Assembly (NCBI GenBank): GCA_017309115.1
Contig: JAFLEF010000008.1
Location: forward strand, 1 to 64,000
DNA from: Verrucomicrobiota bacterium
GTDB lineage: Bacteria > Verrucomicrobiota > Verrucomicrobiia > Limisphaerales > UBA9464
Length of the DNA: 64,000 bases
Direction of reading: 5' to 3'
Made by a program: the position numbers and the translations under genes. The notes under the pieces are model-generated. The model did no database searches. It saw only the letters and a program-made list of their open reading frames with translations, and was not told the DNA's origin. Numbering within the stretch: position 1 is the stretch's first letter; each line of letters opens with the position of its first letter. Positions 43,901-50,965 of this stretch are shown piece by piece.

Positions 43901-44097
43901 TGGGGATACCCGCGGGCAAGCTCAAACGAGTGTTTGATCCGTTCTTCACGACCAAAAGTCAGGGCATGGGCATGGGACTTTCGATTACGCGAACCATCGT
44001 TGAAGCCCATGGCGGCCAGGTTGGCGTGGAAAACAATCCTCACCATGGGGTCACCATTCGCTTTACCTTGTTGGCGTTGCGCGAGACCAAGTCATGA
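40903..44097 (+). CDS. Reg_prop/Y_Y_Y sensor histidine kinase
   Basis: Membrane sensor kinase of about 1064 residues. GTG 40,903 is preferred (AGGGA six bases upstream); an in-frame TTG at 40,876 is possible. A signal/anchor segment (WLALLLGLGWVCMAWG) leads to a periplasmic two-component propeller with many blades of the form DGYLWFATFAGVVRFDG, RGRLWISTLKGLVWLENG and RVWIGTYGKGVFRI. A Y_Y_Y domain follows (VEIHYAAPSLVAPEKVQFEV ... FRVRASNNDGWWN), then a TM helix, then HisKA with phospho-His 847 in SLAHELNHPQSAI and a HATPase with NLLLNALDA, VEDSGVGIP and GMGMGLSITRTIV. The kinase core is FixL-like, but the usual HELNQPL reads HELNHPQ. It is coupled by ATGA to the FixJ-like regulator. The ligand is unknown; such propellers often sense polysaccharide fragments. 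Confidence 0.9.
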   Translation: MQFSRVTDFQGKGRLGFDSSAPWCRGWLALLLGLGWVCMAWGQDLLGPRAWLVRTWETEHGLPENSANAVVQTSDGYLWFATFAGVVRFDGATFTIFNPATTPELPSDGVVNLHLDQRGRLWISTLKGLVWLENGTWQRVVLPPEVLGEMAAVVRTFSERANGELLLTMFGGPILEYTAAGFRVLPPVSEDARRGSLGVVDRDGRWWVTQDTRLFRWEGQGWERVEIPESSAGKATEEMSCGPAHGGGFWLVRGRELTRWQEGQLRETRTLPEHPGGFWSLSEDRNRHVWICTYEQGVCEVAPDGRMYRWTTPELSYRGVRTAFQDREDNVWIGTSGGGLARLKPRRFVSWGEAEGLTQRVVKSVDTDSVGRVWIGTYGKGVFRIEPDGKLESVEWPYRARSMYVQSVFADHRDRVWIGTFQQGLWVWEKGEYREEEDPILKGGNFIAMFEDSRRRLWISDGIGVVLRENDRYRRLRTEEGLPSAGVWGFTEDRDGAIWLTNLNGVYRWTGERFEEQFFGQEKSFGQISCLLADADGSLWLGSLNEGLMRWRGGTLERFDAKVGFPSEGVNAILEDGQGGFWLPSNRGITRVERSSLEAVAEGRSPRLVAQLLTQSDGLPSIECARNRQPICAQDPAGRLWFATLKGVAQADPARFRPNTLSPPTHIERLIYELTPASDTPIRPAADPNQVVLRPPFPPVIQLPRGSRRVEIHYAAPSLVAPEKVQFEVNLDGSEFWGNLGARRVAYFESLGPGQHVFRVRASNNDGWWNLEETELTFEVLPQFWQTGWFQGLVVSAVVFEAGLLAGLVLLQRHRRRVETELQQRRVELAHVSRLVTVGELTASLAHELNHPQSAILSNAQAGELFLKANPPALEEVRRILSDIVRDNRRANEIILRLRAFLKKRELEFEAIELNPLVREIIPLVESELTSRKVALTLDLGANLPLVRGDRIHLQQVLLNLLLNALDALATVEGRSRTLVVRTDALDSRTVEVAVEDSGVGIPAGKLKRVFDPFFTTKSQGMGMGLSITRTIVEAHGGQVGVENNPHHGVTIRFTLLALRETKS

Positions 44098-44705
44098 AGG
44101 ACGAAATACCCCTGATCCGCTTGGTGGATGACGAACCGGCCACCCGCACTGCCCTGGAGCGGTTGCTCCGGGCGGCGGGCTATCGCACCGAGACCTTTGC
44201 CTCGGCGGGTGATTTCCTCGCCTCCAAGTCGGCGAACGAGCCCGGCTGTCTGGTGCTGGATGTGCACATGCCCGGGGTCGACGGTCTGGAATTGCAACGA
44301 ATCCTTCAGGGTTCTGCCGAAGCGTTACCCATCATTTTCCTGACCTGTCACGGGACTATTCGCCGCAGCGTCGAGGCCATGAAGGCCGGGGCGGTGGATT
44401 TTCTGACCAAACCGGTCGAAATGGGGGATTTGCTACAGGCGATTCAACACGCCCTGGAACGGGATCGAAGCCAGCGGGAGGATCGGCGGGAACGGGCGGA
44501 ATTGCGGCGCCGGTACGATTCCCTGACGCCCCGCGAGCGGGAGGTGTTGGTCCTGGTGGTGGCCGGGCATCTCAATAAACAGATTGCCGGTCAGCTCGGG
44601 ACCAGTGAGCAGAACATCAAGTTCCACCGGGGTCATGTAATGGAAAAAATGGAGGCTGAATCCCTGGCGGATCTGGTCCGGATGGCTGAACGAATGCATC
44701 TGTAA
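44094..44705 (+). CDS. FixJ/NarL-type response regulator
   Basis: Response regulator of 203 residues, partner of the preceding kinase (ATGA overlap). The receiver domain (1-120) has acidic pocket VDDE (about 11-14), phospho-acceptor D56 in LVLDVHMPG, Thr in IFLTCHG and K106 in DFLTKPVE. A linker precedes a LuxR-type helix-turn-helix (about 140-200) with LTPREREVLVLVVAGHLNKQIAGQLGTSEQNIKFHRG, the motif of the FixJ subgroup. It should bind DNA as a dimer after phosphorylation. Its targets are not evident; no inverted-repeat operator was recognised next to neighbouring genes. Confidence 0.94.
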   Translation: MKDEIPLIRLVDDEPATRTALERLLRAAGYRTETFASAGDFLASKSANEPGCLVLDVHMPGVDGLELQRILQGSAEALPIIFLTCHGTIRRSVEAMKAGAVDFLTKPVEMGDLLQAIQHALERDRSQREDRRERAELRRRYDSLTPREREVLVLVVAGHLNKQIAGQLGTSEQNIKFHRGHVMEKMEAESLADLVRMAERMHL

Positions 44706-44746
44706 CTGGGTCGGTCGGTCGAATCACTCCGGCGGAGAAGTGGCGC

Positions 44747-45301
44747 ATGGCAGAATGGCAACGAATTGGCTTGGTCCGGCATTTTGAAGTGTCACTGGGA
44801 TTTCCCCGCGGCTGGGTCACCGCCCGGGAATTGCATGAATGGCGGGAGGCTTACGAAGTGGCGGACATCCATCACCGGCCGGTGTCGCTCGGCGACCACG
44901 GCTGGACCCGCTGTTATTGCAGCGACGCCCGTCGGGCCCACGAAACCGCGCTGGCAATTCTTCCCGGTCCGATCACACCGGTGGAAATCCTGCGGGAGGT
45001 CACGGTACAAGAGTATCCCACGGGTTCCCTGCGGATGCCGCTGACCGGTTGGCGGTTGTTGACCCGATTGGCCTGGGCGCTGAATCACCCGTCTCAGCGC
45101 GAAGCCAAGCAGTTGTTGCAGGCCAACGTTCAGGCCGTGGTTCGGGAACACCTGGAATCCCCGACGGAACCGATCTTGCTGGTGAGTCACGGGGGGATCA
45201 TGTGGTTCCTTCGCCGGGAACTGATTCGGCTGGGCTATCGCGGTCCAAAGTTCTCCCTGGCGGAGAACGGTCGCCTGTACGTCTTCGAGCGGCGGGTTTG
45301 A
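44747..45301 (+). CDS. histidine phosphatase family protein
   Basis: Phosphoglycerate-mutase-like phosphatase of 184 residues. The catalytic start reads IGLVRHFEV, where the phospho-His follows Arg as in the RHG motif but the Gly is Phe. The later CYCSDARRAHETALAIL supplies the second Arg region and VSHGGIMWFLRREL the second catalytic His. Loop regions have WREAYEVADI. This branch resembles small cobalamin-phosphate or SixA-like phosphatases, but the substrate cannot be deduced. It lies 41 bp after the response regulator, and convergent with a LysE-type exporter. Confidence 0.87.
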   Translation: MAEWQRIGLVRHFEVSLGFPRGWVTARELHEWREAYEVADIHHRPVSLGDHGWTRCYCSDARRAHETALAILPGPITPVEILREVTVQEYPTGSLRMPLTGWRLLTRLAWALNHPSQREAKQLLQANVQAVVREHLESPTEPILLVSHGGIMWFLRRELIRLGYRGPKFSLAENGRLYVFERRV

Positions 45302-45309
45302 GCGGACGA

Positions 45310-45933
45310 TCAGCGCACGCCGGAGATCAGCGCTGAGATACCGAATCCGAGAATGATCAGGCCGGAAAGTTGATTGATGCGGCGCAGTGCCCCGGGCGTC
45401 AGCCGATGTCGGAACCAGGCCACACTACTGCTGAGAATGAGCCACCAGAGGGCGGATCCCAGGAACACACCCGCCACCAGGAAACCCGCACCCCAGTAAT
45501 CCCGGGTCGCGCCCGCTTCCGCCAAACCGAATCCGGCGAATACCGCCACGAATGAGAGAATGGTCAGGGGATTGGTGAGCGTGAGGAAGGCGGTGGCTCC
45601 GAACGCCGGCCACCAACCGGACCGACCCAGGTTCGCCGGCCGCTCCGCTGGGACACTGCGAAACGTCCGGCCCCCCAGATACAACAGAAATAGGCCGCCC
45701 AACAGCCCGAGCCAGCGGCTCTGATTGACCAGGAATCCAGAGACCGCAGTTAGACCAAATCCGGCGATGGCGCCATACACGGCATCGGCCGTTGCCGCCC
45801 CCAAGCCCACCGCCAGACCCAGAGCCCAGCCCTCCGCCAGTGTGCGGCGGATGCACAGGACCCCGATGGGGCCAACCGGCGCGGCAATCGCCAAACCAAG
45901 GGCGAGACCTTTGAAGAGCAGGGGAAGAGACAT
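45310..45933 (-). CDS. LysE/RhtB-family amino acid exporter
   Basis: Inner-membrane exporter of 207 residues from ATG 45933 (MSLPLLFKGLALGLAIA); the longer frame upstream is antisense to the divergent oxidoreductase. The family signature is clear: AAPVGPIGVLCIRRTLAEGWALGLAVGLGAATADAVYGAIAGFG, with the GPIG motif and G-x-G-x-x-x-x-D. About six hydrophobic helices are visible and FLTLTNPLTILSF in the middle is another family hallmark. Substrate (amino acid or derivative) unknown. The stop lies 8 bp from the stop of the histidine phosphatase (tail-to-tail). Confidence 0.9.
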   Translation of the reverse strand: MSLPLLFKGLALGLAIAAPVGPIGVLCIRRTLAEGWALGLAVGLGAATADAVYGAIAGFGLTAVSGFLVNQSRWLGLLGGLFLLYLGGRTFRSVPAERPANLGRSGWWPAFGATAFLTLTNPLTILSFVAVFAGFGLAEAGATRDYWGAGFLVAGVFLGSALWWLILSSSVAWFRHRLTPGALRRINQLSGLIILGFGISALISGVR

Positions 45934-46033
45934 CGGGCGAAGGATCCTCCCGGGGAGACTGCAAGTTGGTTTCGTTCGCGACAAGATCCGCTCCAGCCTT
46001 GCCCATTGGCGTTCGCGGGCTATCAAGGCGGAA

Positions 46034-47596
46034 GTGTCAACGCCGTCCCAGGATTTCGATGTGGTGATATTGGGAGGTTCCCTGGCGGGAGCGTCGTCGG
46101 CGTTGTTGCTCCTCCGCCAACGACCAGGGTTGCGGGTGGCGGTGGTGGAGAAATCGGAACGCTTCGGACGCCGGGTGGGCGAGGCGACGGTGGAGATCAG
46201 CGGATACTTCCTCAGCCGGGTTCTGGGACTGACCCGATATCTCAACGAGACCCAGCTGAACAAGCAGGGCATGCGCTTCTGGTTCGCCAACGCCCTGACG
46301 CAGTCGCTGGACGATTCCAGCGAGCTGGGCGGGAAGTATCTGGCGCGTATTCCCGCTTGGCAGGTGGATCGCAGTACGCTGGACGAAGAAGTTTTAGGTC
46401 AGGCCCAGGCGGCCGGGGCGGTGGTGCTGCGGCCGGCCAAGGCCCGGAAGGTTCACCTGAACGCCGGGGGGAGGCAGACGATTGAACTCGAAACCGGCGA
46501 GGGTCCCCGGAGGGAGCTGACGGCGCGTTGGGTCATCGACGCCACCGGATTCACTTGTCAGTTGGCGCGTCAGGAAGGCTGGTTTCGCCGCACGGAGGCG
46601 CATCCGACAACGGCGGTCTGGGCGCGGTGGAAAGGGGTGAAGGATTGGGACGGTCGGGAGTTGGCGGATCGTTTTCCCGAATGGTCGGCCGCCTGTCACG
46701 GGGTTCGGGCCACCGCCACGAATCATCTCATGGGAGACGGTTGGTGGGCCTGGTGCATCCCGCTCAAGGGAGGCGATTACTCGGTGGGTGTGGTGTTTGA
46801 TCAGCGGTTGGTCCGCTGGCCGGCGGGACCGGCTCCTCTGGCACATCGGTTGAAGGAGTTTCTCTGTTCGCATCCGACCGGCCGGGTGCTGTTGGAAGAT
46901 GCCGAGCCGGTGGACGGCGACGTCAATTGGCGGGCGAATTTGGCGTATCGTAGCGAGGTCATGGCCACGGATGGAGCGGTCCTGGTGGGCGATGCGGCGG
47001 GATTTATTGATCCCTTTTACAGCCCGGGAATGGACTGGCTGTCGTTCACCGTGACGCGCGGGGTGGATCTCGTCCTGGCCGGCTTGGGTCGCGAACCCGT
47101 GACCGATCTGGTGGCCCGGCACAACCGGGACTTCCAGCGCAGTTACGCCCGCTGGTTTGAGGCGATTTACCAGAATAAGTACGCGTGGCTGGGGGATTAC
47201 GAGTTGGTTCGCATCGGATTTCGGCTGGATTTGGGACTGTATTATCTGGGTGTGGTTTCCCAGCCGCTGATGCGGGGGACGCAGGCGTTGCGCGAACCGG
47301 TGTTCAGTCTGCCGACCAGCGAGGTTCCGTATCAGTTGATTCGCGCCTACAACCGTCGGCTGACCGCCATGGCCTTGGAGCGCCGACGACGGGGTACGTT
47401 TGGTCGGGCCAACACGGGTCAGCGGATGTTGTTGGATGGCTTTTTGCCGGAACGCCGATCCAGCGGGCGGTTAGCGTCGGCCCTATTGGGTTGGGCCTGG
47501 TTGGAACTTACCGAAGGTTGGCGAACGTGGTTTCGCCCAGCAGAACCGGAGAGTGTGGCGCGGGCTGGTCGAAGAGAGCTGAGAGCTGAGAGCTGA
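46034..47596 (+). CDS. FAD-dependent oxidoreductase (halogenase/geranylgeranyl-reductase-like)
   Basis: Flavoprotein monooxygenase-like enzyme of about 520 residues. The frame is open far upstream, but GTG 46,034 (with AAGG upstream) gives the natural start just before DVVILGGSLAGASSALLLL, the FAD-binding Rossmann motif with E in VVEKSERFGRRVGEA. ARWVIDATGF and AVLVGDAAGFIDPFYSPGMDWL are the second and third flavin motifs, with P-x-x-x-x-G as in tryptophan-halogenase and geranylgeranyl-reductase relatives. The Lys of true halogenases was not located, so halogenation is not claimed. The last residues (RRELRAES) are encoded by the AGCTGAG heptad repeat into which the gene runs, so the stop is repeat-derived. 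Confidence 0.85.
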   Translation: MSTPSQDFDVVILGGSLAGASSALLLLRQRPGLRVAVVEKSERFGRRVGEATVEISGYFLSRVLGLTRYLNETQLNKQGMRFWFANALTQSLDDSSELGGKYLARIPAWQVDRSTLDEEVLGQAQAAGAVVLRPAKARKVHLNAGGRQTIELETGEGPRRELTARWVIDATGFTCQLARQEGWFRRTEAHPTTAVWARWKGVKDWDGRELADRFPEWSAACHGVRATATNHLMGDGWWAWCIPLKGGDYSVGVVFDQRLVRWPAGPAPLAHRLKEFLCSHPTGRVLLEDAEPVDGDVNWRANLAYRSEVMATDGAVLVGDAAGFIDPFYSPGMDWLSFTVTRGVDLVLAGLGREPVTDLVARHNRDFQRSYARWFEAIYQNKYAWLGDYELVRIGFRLDLGLYYLGVVSQPLMRGTQALREPVFSLPTSEVPYQLIRAYNRRLTAMALERRRRGTFGRANTGQRMLLDGFLPERRSSGRLASALLGWAWLELTEGWRTWFRPAEPESVARAGRRELRAES

Positions 47597-48035
47597 GAGG
47601 TCGGAAGGGGGAGATTCTGGTAGGGCGACGCTCTGCGGAGCCGGGCGTGTGAGACGCGAACGGCTCGGTGAAACCTCGTCCCACCGGGGGTCGTAGCCGC
47701 CAACGGAAGGAGGCGCCATTCAGTCTCATAACGCGTTGATCGGAAAGTGATGCGTGAAGTCGACCAATCGAATCGGCGCCTCGTCCCCTCGGCGGCTACG
47801 GTCGGGCGACGCTCCGCGGAGCCGTCCGTGGGTGGACTGTTCACGCGTCTTCCGCCGGGCCGCGAACGGCTCGGTGGAACCTCGCCCCACAGGGGGGGGC
47901 GTAGCCGCCGACGGAAGGAGGCGCCATTCAGTCTCATGACGCGTTGATCGGAAAGCGACGCATGAAGTCGACCAATCGAACCAGCGCCTCGTCCCCTCGG
48001 CGGATACGGTAGGGCGAAGCTTCTGCTGAGCCGTT
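47575..48035. repeat. heptad array and tandem ~200-bp composite repeats
   Basis: The AGCTGAG array (47,575-47,600) overlaps the end of the oxidoreductase gene. Two composite units follow, about 47,620-47,810 and 47,811-48,009, with a third truncated start to about 48,034. Each has TAGGGCGACGCTCTGCGGAG-type and GGCTCGGTGGAACCTCGCCC-type arms, then GTAGCCGCCGACGGAAGGAG, the GTTGATCGGAAAG...GTCGACCAATCGAA core and CGCCTCGTCCCCTCGGCGG. The orientation is the same as at 35.7 kb. From 48,036 to 48,263 no gene or repeat is supported. Confidence 0.87.
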
Positions 48036-48263
48036 CGCGCCTCGGGGGTGACTCGCCTATGGAGTGCGGTAGCCATGCCAGCCATGCCACCGCTTTCCCA
48101 TTTCCCCCGTCGCGAATGGTCTGGTGACGCATTGATGACCACGACCGCCTCGCCTGTGGGAAAGCGGCAGAAGGTCTGCCGCACTTCACAAAGAGACCTC
48201 GCTCCACCGGAATTCCCCGGATTGGGCGGCCCGCTGGCCAACAGTTTTCGCCGAAGTGGGCGC

Positions 48264-48293
48264 TTGACCGAATCCCTAGGCTTTCGCTTTATT
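48264..48293 (+). promoter_or_regulatory. putative sigma-70 promoter of ilvB leader
   Basis: TTGACC (48,264-48,269) and CTTTAT (48,287-48,292; TTTATT shifted by one) are separated by 17 bp. Transcription would begin near 48,299-48,301, only a few bases before the leader peptide ATG at 48,305. The match to the -35 consensus is five of six. Confidence 0.5.
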
Positions 48294-48304
48294 CTTCCCG
48301 AACA

Positions 48305-48376
48305 ATGAAGCGCATAACGTCAGTAGTAGTCCTCGTAGTCGGTGGCGACACCGCCGCGGGGACCTGTTGTGCGTAG
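48305..48376 (+). CDS. ilvB leader peptide (attenuation)
   Basis: Short leader peptide of 23 residues, MKRITSVVVLVVGGDTAAG followed by TCCA and a TAG stop. Five Val codons plus Leu and Ile fall within the first 12 codons (GTA GTA GTC CTC GTA GTC), the signature of branched-chain amino acid attenuator peptides. It lies in front of ilvB with a terminator hairpin between. No Shine-Dalgarno sequence is visible and the predicted transcript starts almost at the ATG, so translation may be leaderless. Ribosome stalling on the Val/Leu run when charged tRNAs are scarce would leave 48,353-48,360 free to form an antiterminator. The peptide itself need have no function. Confidence 0.85.
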   Translation: MKRITSVVVLVVGGDTAAGTCCA

Positions 48377-48424
48377 CACGAATTTCAACAGAAACCCACG
48401 GCTGGTGACGGCCGTGGGTTTTTT
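48353..48424 (+). promoter_or_regulatory. ilvB attenuator: antiterminator and terminator hairpins
   Basis: The terminator has an 11-bp perfect stem, AAACCCACGGC (48,392-48,402) with GCCGTGGGTTT (48,411-48,421), an 8-base loop and a T-run to 48,424. Upstream, GCCGCGGG (48,353-48,360) can pair with CCCACGGC (48,395-48,402) with a single C.A mismatch, competing with the terminator. A small CGGTG-GCGA-CACCG hairpin (48,340-48,353) may be the pause/protector stem. A ribosome paused on the Val codons permits the antiterminator. One that reaches the TAG at 48,374 covers the upstream arm, so the terminator forms. Confidence 0.85.
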
Positions 48425-48472
48425 GTCGCCAAAAGACCGACGCCGTTCCGGCCCCAGTCCCTTGCCGAAATC

Positions 48473-50368
48473 ATGAGCCAGAGTACCGCCAGTTCCAAGT
48501 CCGCCGCCCCCGCTTCCACCGCCGCCCCGGCCCACGTGCCCAAGGAAGTGGGACCGTTGAAGTTTGGCCGCGACATTTTTGTGGAAGCCCTGGAGCGCGC
48601 CGGAGTCGAAGTCATCTTCGCCTATCCCGGAGGCGCCAGCATGGAGATCCACCAGTCGCTGACCAAATCCCGGATCCGCACCATTCTGCCCCGCCATGAG
48701 CAAGGCGGCAGCTTCGCCGCGGAAGGCTACGCCCGTGCCACGGGCAAGGCCGGCGTGTGCATGGGCACTTCCGGCCCAGGAGCCACCAATCTGGTCACGG
48801 CCATCGCCGATGCCTACATGGATTCTTGTCCGCTGGTGGCCATTACGGGCCAAGTGACCCAGTCGATGATTGGCCGCGGCGCCTTCCAGGAGACCGATAT
48901 GGTCGGTGTCACGCTGCCCATCGTGAAGCACAGCTACCTGATCACCGATATCAAGGACATCCCGCGCATTGTGGCCGAGGCGTTCTACATCGCGGAATCG
49001 GGTCGGCCGGGTCCGGTGGTGATCGACTTTCCGAAGAACATCCAGCAGCAGAAGGCCCAGCCGGTGTGGCCGACGCGCGACGAGATCAAGGCCGGGCTGC
49101 GGGGCTACAATCCCGACATTCATGCCGATGACCTCGCGTTGAACGAAATCGTCGGACTGATCGAGAAGGCCGAACGCCCGGTGTTGTACGTCGGCGGCGG
49201 CATCATCACGGCGGGGGCGTCCCCGGCGCTGAAACAGTTCGCCGAATCGACCCAGATTCCCGTGACGACCACGCTCATGGGCATCGGCGGGTTTCCGGAG
49301 ACGCATCCGCTGTCGATGCGTTGGCTGGGCATGCACGGGTCGGCGGTCGCCAACTGGGCGGTGAACGGGGAGTATCAGCAGCGCAACGACCCCTCCGAAC
49401 CGGCGGTGAAGTTGAACGAAGGCGCGGACCTGTTGCTGGCGTTTGGCGTTCGGTTTGACGACCGAGTGACCGGGGCCTTCAGCGAGTTCGCCAAGGATGC
49501 GACGATCGTTCACATCGACATCGACGCCTCGGAGCACAACAAGAACAAGCGCGCCCACCTGACGGTTCATGGCGACATCCGGGATGCCTTGGATCGGTTG
49601 AACGCCCTGATTTCCAAAGCGGGCGGGGTCAAGAAGAAGTATCCGGCCTGGCACGAGCAAATCGCCCAGTGGAAGGAGAAGGCGCCGTTCCGCTACACGA
49701 CCAAGGCGGAGATCGTGGATTCCGACCACGTGAAGCCGTATCGCAAAGACGGCGAGGAGTTCATTCTGCCGCAGATGGCGATTGAGGAGCTGTGGAAGCT
49801 CACCGGCGGCGACGCGATCATCACCACGGGCGTGGGCCAGCACCAGATGTGGTCGGGCCAATGGTTCAAGTACAACAATCCCCGGACGTTCATCACCTCG
49901 GGTGGCTTAGGCTCGATGGGGTACGGTTATCCGGCCGCTCTCGGCGCGAAGGTGGCTCGACCGGACAAGCAGGTCATCGACATCGACGGGGATGGGTCCT
50001 TCCTGATGAACATCCAGGAACTGGCCACGGCCCACGTGGAGAAGATTGCGGCGAAGGCGATGATTCTGAACAACCAGCATTTGGGCATGGTGGTTCAGTG
50101 GGAAGATAACTTCTACGCCGGCAACCGAGGCCACACCTATCTGGGCAACCCGGAGAACCGTTCGGGCATTTATCCCGATTACGTGAAGGTCTGCACCAGC
50201 TTTGGGGTGCCGTGCGAGCGGGTGATTTACCGCAAGGATCTGCGGGCGGCGCTGGAGCGGATGCTGGCCTCCCCGACCGCCTACGTGCTGGACATCATCA
50301 CGCCGTACACCGAGCACGTCCTGCCGTTTATCCCGGCGGGCCGCACGGTGGCGGACATGAAGTGGTAG
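48473..50368 (+). CDS. ilvB: acetolactate synthase large subunit
   Basis: Thiamine-diphosphate enzyme that condenses two pyruvates to acetolactate (or pyruvate and 2-oxobutyrate) in Val/Leu/Ile synthesis. It has 631 residues, with an Ala/Ser-rich N-terminal extension of about 25. IFAYPGGASMEIHQSL opens the PYR domain, ThDP-activating Glu 76 lies in PRHEQGGSFAAEGYARATGKAGVCM, and SGPGATNLVTAIADAYMDSCPLVAITGQV is the hallmark of the family. The FAD-like middle domain follows. The ThDP/Mg motif is DGDGSFLMNIQELATA...LNNQHLGMVVQWEDNFY. A Val-rich leader and terminator upstream indicate attenuation by branched-chain aminoacyl-tRNA levels. The regulatory subunit gene ilvN is not adjacent. Confidence 0.97.
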   Translation: MSQSTASSKSAAPASTAAPAHVPKEVGPLKFGRDIFVEALERAGVEVIFAYPGGASMEIHQSLTKSRIRTILPRHEQGGSFAAEGYARATGKAGVCMGTSGPGATNLVTAIADAYMDSCPLVAITGQVTQSMIGRGAFQETDMVGVTLPIVKHSYLITDIKDIPRIVAEAFYIAESGRPGPVVIDFPKNIQQQKAQPVWPTRDEIKAGLRGYNPDIHADDLALNEIVGLIEKAERPVLYVGGGIITAGASPALKQFAESTQIPVTTTLMGIGGFPETHPLSMRWLGMHGSAVANWAVNGEYQQRNDPSEPAVKLNEGADLLLAFGVRFDDRVTGAFSEFAKDATIVHIDIDASEHNKNKRAHLTVHGDIRDALDRLNALISKAGGVKKKYPAWHEQIAQWKEKAPFRYTTKAEIVDSDHVKPYRKDGEEFILPQMAIEELWKLTGGDAIITTGVGQHQMWSGQWFKYNNPRTFITSGGLGSMGYGYPAALGAKVARPDKQVIDIDGDGSFLMNIQELATAHVEKIAAKAMILNNQHLGMVVQWEDNFYAGNRGHTYLGNPENRSGIYPDYVKVCTSFGVPCERVIYRKDLRAALERMLASPTAYVLDIITPYTEHVLPFIPAGRTVADMKW

Positions 50369-50386
50369 GCACACCAAGTAACTTCG

Positions 50387-50425
50387 AAACGACCCGGCTT
50401 CCGCGAGGAGGACCGGGTCGTTTTC
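50387..50425 (+). terminator. rho-independent terminator after ilvB
   Basis: AAACGACCCGG (50,387-50,397) pairs perfectly with CCGGGTCGTTT (50,413-50,423) around a 15-base loop and is followed by TCTTTTT. It lies 19 bp after the ilvB stop codon and ends the ilvB transcript. Confidence 0.9.
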
Positions 50426-50603
50426 TTTTTGCCCGCGGCGGCTGGACTCATGGGGAAACCGACGTTTGGACCGCGATTGAACGCCAATTCACGCGAATGG
50501 GGAGGCAGGAAGGGAGTGAGCACGTTGGGTCTTGGCCCCCATTTGTCTAGCGAAGGCCCAAGCCTCCTTGCCAGCGCGACGGAGCGTGGCAGTCTGTCCG
50601 CTC

Positions 50604-50963
50604 ATGAGCGCATCCGTTGAAAAACCCAAGATTGTGGCCTGGCTGAAACCGTCGTGTGGTTGGAGCCAGGGAGTTCGAGCGGTCTTCCGCAAGTATGACC
50701 TGCCGTACGAAGACCGGGACATCATCAATAATCCCGACAACTATCAGGAAATGGTCGAGAAGACCGGTCAGATGAAACAGCCGTCGGTGGAGATCAACGG
50801 GCACATTCTGGCCGACGTCAGCGGCGAGGAGATTGAAGCCTGGATGTTGCAGAAGGGTGTGGTTCGCTCGAATGACCGGGGCTACGAGGCGCCGATCAAC
50901 CAGCCCTGTCCCAATGAGCTTCCCGGAGGTGCCCCGGCCGCCGGAATTGGCTTCCGGCGCTGA
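50604..50963 (+). CDS. glutaredoxin-like protein (CGWS monothiol-type site)
   Basis: Thioredoxin-fold glutaredoxin homologue, 119 residues from ATG 50604 (MSASVEKPKIVAWLKPSCGW). The active site reads C-G-W-S, so the second cysteine of dithiol glutaredoxins is Ser; monothiol CGFS-type proteins often handle iron-sulfur clusters, but the fit is not exact. The fold continues with LPYEDRDIINNP, QMKQPSVEINGHILADVSGEEIEAWM, the cis-Pro lying in KQPSVEI and glutathione contacts in the following turn. A tail of about 20 residues (PINQPCPNELPGG) contains an extra Cys. The following acetyltransferase starts 3 bp after the stop, so the two are co-transcribed. Confidence 0.88.
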   Translation: MSASVEKPKIVAWLKPSCGWSQGVRAVFRKYDLPYEDRDIINNPDNYQEMVEKTGQMKQPSVEINGHILADVSGEEIEAWMLQKGVVRSNDRGYEAPINQPCPNELPGGAPAAGIGFRR

Positions 50964-50965
50964 CC

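Noticed and set aside
46034..47596. Assignment of the FAD enzyme as a halogenase
   Set aside because: The flavin motifs fit the superfamily, but the halogenase Lys and motif could not be located with confidence.
48320..49861. Minus-strand frame of 513 residues over ilvB
   Set aside because: Antisense to ilvB and its leader; the leader reads convincingly on the plus strand.
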